Assembly: GCA_023052935.1 (NCBI GenBank)
Contig: CM041293.1
Span: 177,931,600-177,995,599, forward strand
Direction of reading: 5' to 3'
DNA: 64,000 bases
Source: Piezodorus guildinii
Taxonomy: Eukaryota; Arthropoda; Insecta; Hemiptera; Pentatomidae
This document shows positions 57,001 through 64,000 of this stretch, piece after piece. The position numbers and the translations under genes are program-made. The notes under the pieces are model-generated. The model searched no databases. It saw only the letters and a program-made list of their open reading frames with translations, and had not been told where the DNA came from. The number at the start of each line of letters is the position of its first letter. The first letter of the stretch is position 1.

Positions 57001-57248
57001 TTTTTTTTTTTTTTTTTCCAATTTTTTTCTTTTTTTCAAATATTATTTTCTTCTTTCATTTTATATAAGACATTTTTTCTTTTAATTTTGTATAAAAATA
57101 TTTTAGAAAATGTTTTTTTATTTTTTATAAATTTAAATACCTATGTAAATACGATATTAGTTAAATATTATCAATCCATTTATTTTTTGATCCATGTATT
57201 ATTTTTTAATTTAATTATTTTTTTCTTTTTTAATTTTATATCATTATT

Positions 57249-58927
57249 ATGTCCACTGACAAAAATTCAATCATGGATACGGACGATGACACAGCCTTTA
57301 GTGAAGTTAGCGAAACGGATTCGCAGTATTTAAAACGTCGAACGCTCCAGAAACGTGATAGGAATGTACTACCGGGTTCCGCAGGGAACTCACCCAACAA
57401 GAAAAAAAAAAAAAAAGCCAAGTCTAAACAAGCACTTCCAACCGAAAACGAAAATCGGAGTTCAAACTCAGCCAACACAACTCCATCTCAAACTACTTCT
57501 CACGACCTACCTTCCAGCAATAACATTGCAGCCACCAATAATTCGTCTAATGCTCCTTTAGCACCCCGAGAATCCAACGAACCCGAGCCGCCACCTATAT
57601 ATGTCAGTAACATTCGTGACTTCATGAAGTTTGGCCAGGAAATCTCAGCTCTCATTGGACAACAAAATTTTCAATGTTTTTCAAGATTACAAGACATCAA
57701 GATTAACACTCCAAATAAAGACATTTATAAAAAATTAGTTTACCACTTAACACAGAAAAAGTACGACTTTCACTGTTATCAGCTGAAAGAAGAGAAACCT
57801 TATAGAGTGGTTTTACGAGGTCTTCACAGCACCACCCCCACAGAGGCCATCAAGAAAGACCTAGACGAATTAGGATTTAATGTTAGACACATATCATGCA
57901 TCACTCATCCTGTTCAAAAGTATCCTCTGCCCTTATTCTTTGTAGACCTTGAACCAGCACCTAGTAATCATGAAATCTTCAAAGTCAATAGGCTAGTATA
58001 CTCCTGCATTAGATTTGAGGAGCCCAAGATGAGACCTGAAATTGTACAATGCGCAACTTCCAAACTCTAGGGCACACGAAAACCTATTGCCACCATCCTC
58101 CCAGATGTGTCAAATGTGCAGGATCTCACGCTTCCAGCACCTGCCAAAAATCTAGAGACACCCCTGCAAAATGTGCTTTGTGTAGTGAAGCACATCCTGC
58201 TAACTATAAAGGATGCATTGTATATAAAAACCTGCTAAGACAAAAAGGTTTATATGCAGCAGCTTTTACTCAAAGAAACTCAGAGCCAGTTAACGAAAAA
58301 CCAGGCCGGTCCATCAAGAGTACACCTGTGTTCCAGCACCCTACCGTCATCGATGAGAATCAACACACTTCGAGCTTCAACTCCAAGACCACAACCATTT
58401 CTGCAATAGCTTCTCACCATACACCACGACCTCAATCGCCTCAAACCTCAAAATAGCCTCAGCCAACCCATCATCATTCCCAGACTTCCTATGGTCCTCC
58501 CTAGACTATCCATCCACAACCCCAAAAACCGCATCCTCAATCTCAGAATTCCCATCCAGTGTTTAAAGTCCCTAAAAGTGATCCTCAAAACTCATCCCTA
58601 AGAGTGAAGTTACCACCACTGATACCTCCTCAGACCATTCCCAACCAGCCTCTTCCATCTATATCATCAGCTCCTGAAAACCACTCACTAGAAGCTCCAT
58701 TAAACATGATCTCTTGTCAACAACCTCAGAGAAGGGTTCAACCTCCTCCAAGACCTATGAATCCTCTGCCCAAAGACACCCCCTCCTACTCCTATTCCTA
58801 CCAACATTCATCTGATATTATTCCTATTCTTTCATCCTTTCTCCTAGATCTCCAAAATACCATCAAGCCCCTTATTACTCTCCTTACTAGACTCCTTTCA
58901 GAAATCCCCTTCAATATCCCACGATGA
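57249..58927 (+). pseudogene. Jockey-like ORF1 (gag-like), one frameshift and two stops
   Basis: The ATG at 57249 opens a frame to 58070. An acidic, Ser/Thr-rich N-terminus and a lysine run at about residues 51-57 are followed by the conserved LINE gag region (EEKPYRVVLRGLHSTTPTEA, then PLPLFFVDLEPAPSNHEIFK). At about 58050 the frame shifts at the first zinc knuckle. The second frame, 58049-58456, contains HTKTYCH, CVKCAGSHASSTC and CALCSEAHPANYKGC. Stops at 58454-58456 and about 58502 interrupt a Pro/Gln-rich tail that runs to 58927. The final TGA overlaps the ORF2 ATG as ATGA. The role is RNA binding and particle assembly in intact relatives. Confidence 0.9.
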
Positions 58928-61620
58928 GTAGGAAGACCCTGGCTATTCTATTATGGAACGCTAATGGACTGCTTAATCACCGAGACGAGCTTGACTTATT
59001 TATTCACGACAATAACATAGACATTGCCCTTGTGACTGAAACCCATTTCACACCTCATTCACACTTTTACATACGTGACTACATCACACACAGATCAGAT
59101 CACCCTGACAAAACATCCCACGCTGGCTCTTGTATCCTTATTCACAATTCCTTAACTCACTCCCTGATTCCTTCTACTCCAACTGACGCCATCCAATCGA
59201 CTTCTATTACCTTATCCTGCCGTCCATTTAATATAACCATCTCAGCTGTATATTGCCCTCCTGGCAATTCCCTCTCCTCTCACCAATTTAATTCCTTATT
59301 TCAGTCCTTTGGTCCGCGCTTCATTGCCGGGGGAGATTACAACGCCAAAGATCAACGGTGGGGATGCCGAACATCCAACACTCGTGGCAGGATTCTCTCC
59401 CAAGTCACCACTTCCAACAGCTATTCCGTCTTATCACCCAAAGATCCTACTTACTGGCCTACTTCCCTTAAAAAGCGCCCAGATATTCTTGATATATTCG
59501 TCACATCCCAAATTCCCACCTTTCAATCTACAGTAACATCCTTAGAAGACCTCTCCTCAGACCATAGCCCAGTTCTGCTGCTTCTTCATTCAGACCCTAT
59601 TCCTAAATCCTTCCCTCCTTCTTTAATTACAGGACATGTTGACGGGGACAACTTTCGCTCTGAACTAGAAAACGAACTTGACTTAACGATTCCACTAAAA
59701 ACAGAACAACAAATTAACTTTGCTATCGAAAAACTAACAAGAACAATAGGTACTGCAATAAATAACAACTCATCACATCCCAAAAATAATTACTCCCGCG
59801 ACACTAACTTACCATATCACATTCGAAACTTATTAGCAGAGAAACGGCGAGCAAGGGCTAAGTAGCATAGGTCCAGATACCCGTCCGACAAAACATACTA
59901 TACTCATCTAACTAACAAACTCAAAACTGAAATTAGAAAATTCAAAATACAAACATTTCGGGACTTCACAGAAAACCTAAGACCAACTGACAAATCTTTA
60001 TGGACAACTACCAAAAATTTGCTCAAATTCAAAACCTTTAATCACCCACTCCTTACCGAATCTTCTACCTGGTCTCGATCAGATGAAGAAAAGACTCAAA
60101 TATTTGGTGAACACCTTTCCAAAATATTTAATCCACATCCTGAAATCCTTAATCCAACCCATATTGACCATATTGAAGCAGAACTCAATATTCCACTCCA
60201 AATGTCCCCTCCTCCTAAAGCCTTTCATCCTTCTGAAATAATAAACGTTATCCATCAATTACGTATTAAAAAAGCACCTGGTCATGATCTCATCACATCC
60301 TATATCCTAAAACAGCTACCTCGAAAAGCAATCCTCTACCTCACTTATATATTCAACGCTACTCTCCGAACCACCTATTTCCCTGAACCATGGAAACTGT
60401 CAATAATCAAAATGATCCCCAAACCCCAAAAGCCTCCTGAACATCCATCCTCATACCGTCCGATCTCCCTTTTACCCATCATGGGAAAGATCCTAGAAAA
60501 ACTCATTTTGAAACGCCTGTATCCGATCCTAGAAATGAATCACGTAATTCCTGACCATCAGTTTGGATTTCGGACATCCCATTCTACAATTCAGCAATGT
60601 CACCGTGTGGTGGATGTTATATCCTCCACATTGGAGCGTGGAATGTATTGCACGGGTGCTTTTCTTGACGTAGAACAAGCGTTCGACCGAGTCTGGCACC
60701 CAGGACTCCTTTATAAACTCCGTCAATTCCTTCCCGCTACATACTTCCTGATAATCCGTTCCTACCTTACTGATAGAACGTTCAAAGTAAATCATAATCT
60801 TTCCTATTCTTCCACATTTTCTCAGTCTGCAGGTGTACCTCAGGGTAGTATCCTAGGTCCCATCCTTTATACAGTATATACAGCTGATATTCCACTCCAT
60901 CCTAGCACTGTCCTCACAACTTACGCGGATGACACTTGTGTGTTATCCGTCCATAATGATCCAACCGCTGCATCCCAAACCCTTCAGTCCCACATCACAG
61001 CCATTGAGAAATGGTGTCAGAACTGGAGGATTAAAATAAATCCTAATAAATCCCACCAAATTACCTTTACCCTTCGTCGCAAACCGATGACCTCCTGCCC
61101 CACAGTATCCTTTAACAATACCCCACTCATTCCTGTTGAACAAATCCGATACCTAGGACTCCATCTTGATAAACGTCTTACATGGAATCCTCACACGAGA
61201 CTAAAACGACAAGAGACTGCCCGTAGATACCGATTACTACAACACTTACTTGACAAACGTTCAAAACTTCCAATTCATTACAAAAAGCTCATTTATATTA
61301 CCGTCATCAGACCCATCTGGACATATGGAATCGAGCTTTGGGGCTCTACGAAGCCATCTAATTCCTCCCGTATCCAATCCTTACAATCCAAAATCCTTCG
61401 AAAAATCCTAAATGCTCCTTATTTCGTCACAAATAAAATAATCCATAACGACCTTAATATCCCATTTGTTACAGACCTTTCTCGTACCAGATATACCACT
61501 TTTAATTCCAATCTCCCAGCCCATATAAACCCTCTTGTCCGCAACCTATCAACCTCACATATTCCTGACAACCCTCCTAGGCGATTGAAAAGAAGATGGC
61601 CTCGGGATCTACTTACTTAA
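58924..61620 (+). pseudogene. Jockey-like ORF2 (endonuclease-reverse transcriptase), one nonsense codon
   Basis: ORF2 runs 898 sense codons plus one internal TAG at 59863-59865 in an otherwise single frame. The context RRARAK-stop-HRSRYPSD and the sister copy at 6296 suggest Trp became a stop. The AP endonuclease covers roughly residues 1-230 with WNANG, TETHF, AVYCPPG, GGDYNAKD and SSDHSPV. The reverse transcriptase follows with KKAPGHDLITSYILKQL, SYRPISLLPIMGKILEKL, HQFGFRTSHSTIQQ, FLDVEQAFDRVWH, SAGVPQGSILGP and catalytic YADD at 60922-60933. It ends in the conserved RRLKRRWPRDLLT. There is no RNase H, as expected for Jockey. The ATG overlaps the ORF1 stop by 4 nt, suggesting coupled translation. 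Confidence 0.93.
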
Positions 61621-61783
61621 ATAAACATCGAAGTTCTACCACTGGGTAGTTTCTTCACAAGCCTTTCACGCCCTTTATTCTAATTCAACAGTTTTACTTA
61701 TTGTATTTATGTTAATACAGTTGTAAAATTCAATAAAATATGAATAAAAAAAAAAAAAAAAAAAAAAAAAATCATTTAAATGA

Positions 61784-62009
61784 GAATCGAGAGAAAAGAA
61801 AAGGAAATAACCAAGCTCTTATAGTGCAAATACTTCTGGTTTATTTTTTTCAATAATAACCTTTGTAATGGACAAAAAACAAAATAAGGAATAACCAACA
61901 AGAATCACAATGTGAGGCATTCTGATGCGTATAAGCTCTCCCGACGTATAACAGTGCAGTAATGCCATAGCTTTAAATAGCGTTAAATGGTGTGCCATAT
62001 ACATATACT

Positions 62010-62066
<57 letters not shown>

Positions 62067-62606
62067 ACATACAAATATATTGTTATTAGAAAAAAGTGAT
62101 AAAATAATGATTCCTTCAAAGGGAGAATAGGTATATAGCGAGGGTTGAAATGAAATTTCCGAGTTAAGGTCTACAGGTTTGACCTAGTTAAGACCCGACT
62201 CTTTTTTTTTTTTACAGCCACCGCAGAATGGGGGCCTTCTACGGTCTGCCTCACCAAAGTCCGCAAGTAAAAGTCTCACTTTGGAAGTGAAAACTTGGTG
62301 AGCATTTTAATAAGGTAGGGGAGGAACTTTGAATTTTCAAGCAAAACAATAAAAAATCATTAAAGGTTTATATATTTAATATTTATGGCTGGTAATTCAT
62401 AGTTAAACAAAATTAATAATATGCTATAATTGAGTAAGTATTTTTGAAATTCTGAACCAAAATTATATATTGTAAAATGTATATGTTGTATATATTATAT
62501 TATATATTATACAACTTTATTCATTATTTGTAGCCCACTTTTATTTATTTATTTGTTTACCTACTAGATTTCTGTTTTATTTATCATTTCCTTCGACAGC
62601 TCCTTA
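61784..62606. other. Unassigned sequence with (AT)n microsatellite
   Basis: An AT run of about 40 bp lies at 62019-62057, with CA repeats on each side. Nothing else was recognised. Confidence 0.45.
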
Positions 62607-63730
62607 TCGTCATTCGTTATTACCTAATCGTCACTAATCATCGTCATTCGTTATTACCTAATATCTTTTAATGTTTACCTCGTCACTATTACTTACATCT
62701 TCCCCTTTATAGGCATACTTATATATTTTTCGCTTCCTATTTTTCTCTTTTTTTTTTCACTAATTCTGGATTTTTTAATCTCAGCCCGCTATTTTATATT
62801 ATTAATATGTATTAAAAAATCATTAGCTAATACTTTAGTTTTTTCTTCAACAAATAATCGAATCAGTAAATATAACATAGCTTCTTGGAAAAGCTCTAAC
62901 GAGCATTCTAGTTCCCATGTTTTCCGTTCCCCGCAATGAGCGTCTTTTAAACAGAAAAACATCACTTCTTTAGACACCGTCAAGTATGTATATTTTTTGT
63001 TATTGATTAGGATCTCTTTTCATCGCCCATTTCTTTCTCCCTCTTTCCATACTTATATCTTTCTCCGTTACATATCCTGACATATAATTGTTAGTTTAAT
63101 ATTACATTATTTTAAAATTTAAAATTATTGTTTTATTCATACTGTTTCTCTTTTTTAATGACTATGTTCATTATATATATTACCTATACTCTTAACTATG
63201 TTTTTAATATATTACCGTCATATATCAATTCAAAATTGTTCATATTTAAAATTTTAATTGTTCACATATTATTCCTTTGTCATTTTTTCATTTGCTTAGT
63301 CTCTCTTTATATATTGTTATTGCAATATTATCATCTCAATTCTGTTTACTTCCATACTGTACAACTATCATCTTATTACTTATTTTTATATCTGTCATCC
63401 ATACTTTATAACTATAATCTTAATTTTGTTTATTTACATACTTTATAACTGTCATTTTATTATCATTTTACAATTAATTTTTTTTATGTTCTTATATTAT
63501 ATTACTATCATATTATTATTATATACCTAACGCATTATTATGTCTATAATTACATTGGTTTTTATCATGTTTCTTTTAGCCCTGATGAAGGCCCACAATG
63601 TAGGCTGAAACGTCGGCACATAATTAAAATAGCACTTGTTTTAAATGTGTGTTTCTATTTTATGACCGCACCCCCAACCATCTTTCTCATCTAATTTCTC
63701 AACGGTCAACAAAAACTCCATCATGATAAT
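62607..63730 (+). repeat. Family P repeat, copy 2 (hammerhead-like motif)
   Basis: This copy is collinear with 24564-25608 from the CGTCATTCGTTATT start to the CAACAAAAACTCCATCA end. The conserved block near 63579-63622 reads CCCTGATGAAGGCCCAC, AATGTA and GGCTGAAACGTCGGCACAT. A 106-codon AT-rich open frame at 63128-63448 is low complexity and not a supported gene. Confidence 0.78.
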
Positions 63731-64000
63731 AGATTAACATTTCGATCAATGGGTGAGTATATTTTTATTAATATACCTTTAAACGTTTAAAGTTCTTTAT
63801 TTATTGCCAGCTATATTTTATTGTGGTATTGAATATGTAGACAAAAACAAAAAACATTATTTTTATAAAATTTAGTATCAAGCTCCATTAATTGTTTGAT
63901 ATGTTGACATATCGAAGTTCAGAAAAGAATATATTAAACAAATAATATTTATTATATTTTATTTTTGTATAGCATCCAGGACTGCTGTAAAAACTTCCAT
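63731..64000. other. Unassigned AT-rich sequence at window end
   Basis: Nothing was recognised. Confidence 0.35.

Larger units (their letters stand above)
56647..61770 (+). mobile_element. Near full-length Jockey-like LINE, subfamily 1
   Basis: A 13-bp target-site duplication, ATCATTTAAATGA, lies at 56634-56646 and 61771-61783. The 5.1 kb element has a roughly 600-bp 5' UTR, ORF1 with zinc knuckles, ORF2 with AP endonuclease and reverse transcriptase, a short 3' UTR and about 25 A. Damage is light: one frameshift and two stops in ORF1 and one stop in ORF2. LINEs of this clade copy themselves by target-primed reverse transcription and usually start transcription from an internal Pol II promoter at the very 5' end. 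This copy cannot make full-length proteins. It is the reference for the truncated copies in the window. Confidence 0.93.

Noticed and set aside
38640..64000. Further upstream neuroligin exons
   Set aside because: No GC-rich frame bounded by splice sites with esterase-like motifs was seen upstream of the 38171-38534 exon.

Overview
The window is AT-rich, intron-bearing eukaryotic DNA from an animal, most likely an insect. It contains exons with canonical GT/AG splice sites, mariner and pogo-like DNA transposons, tRNA-derived SINEs, and many non-LTR retrotransposons of Jockey, RTE, RNase-H-bearing and R2-like (RLE endonuclease) types. There is no prokaryotic gene organisation, operon or CRISPR array.

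The only host gene I can support is a neuroligin-like cholinesterase-fold adhesion gene on the minus strand. One exon is at 38534-38171 and the next is at 15689-15443. They are joined by a phase-2 intron of 22,481 bp. The preceding and following exons were not seen, so the flanking introns would run beyond both ends of the window (at least 25 kb upstream and 15 kb downstream). On that reading every repeat listed here lies inside this gene's introns.

Four repeat groups dominate. (1) Family H is a name used only here for a roughly 0.9-1.2 kb non-coding element present in about 18 full or partial copies on both strands. Its 5' end is a palindrome around TATATA. It has a CA/TG tract about 150 bp in, a 3' subterminal GTAAGTGAAAGT that is the inverse of the 5' ACTTTCACTTAC, a small hairpin and a CACCAGATTTTT end. 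This layout resembles Helentron-associated non-autonomous elements. (2) Jockey-like LINEs include a nearly full-length copy with target-site duplications (56647-61770), a second subfamily copy (4508-8816) and about ten 5'-truncated remnants. (3) Four internally deleted mariner copies share the same deletion junction. (4) Family P is a roughly 1.05 kb non-coding repeat (24564-25608, 62607-63730 and a divergent piece near 45940) carrying a conserved hammerhead-like signature.

Layout: 1-2056, SINE, fold-back and RNase H remnant; 2611-10716, family H copies, a large inverted duplication and the 4508-8816 Jockey; 11108-14925, a 1.62 kb tandem duplication; 15443-15689, exon; 15729-22925, mariner, RTE and pogo remnants; 23285-29705, a deeply nested LINE/family P/mariner cluster and a fold-back element; 30291-37625, LINE fragments nested in one another; 38171-38534, exon; 38640-46830, mostly family H copies and retroelement pieces; 47066-52087, SINEs and an unassigned LINE; 53040-56200, family H with nested insertions; 56647-61770, the best-preserved Jockey; 62607-63730, family P. 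Many insertions still show target-site duplications, so their relative order can be read. No retroelement reading frame of full length is intact. All calls come from reading the sequence and recalled family knowledge; no database search was run.
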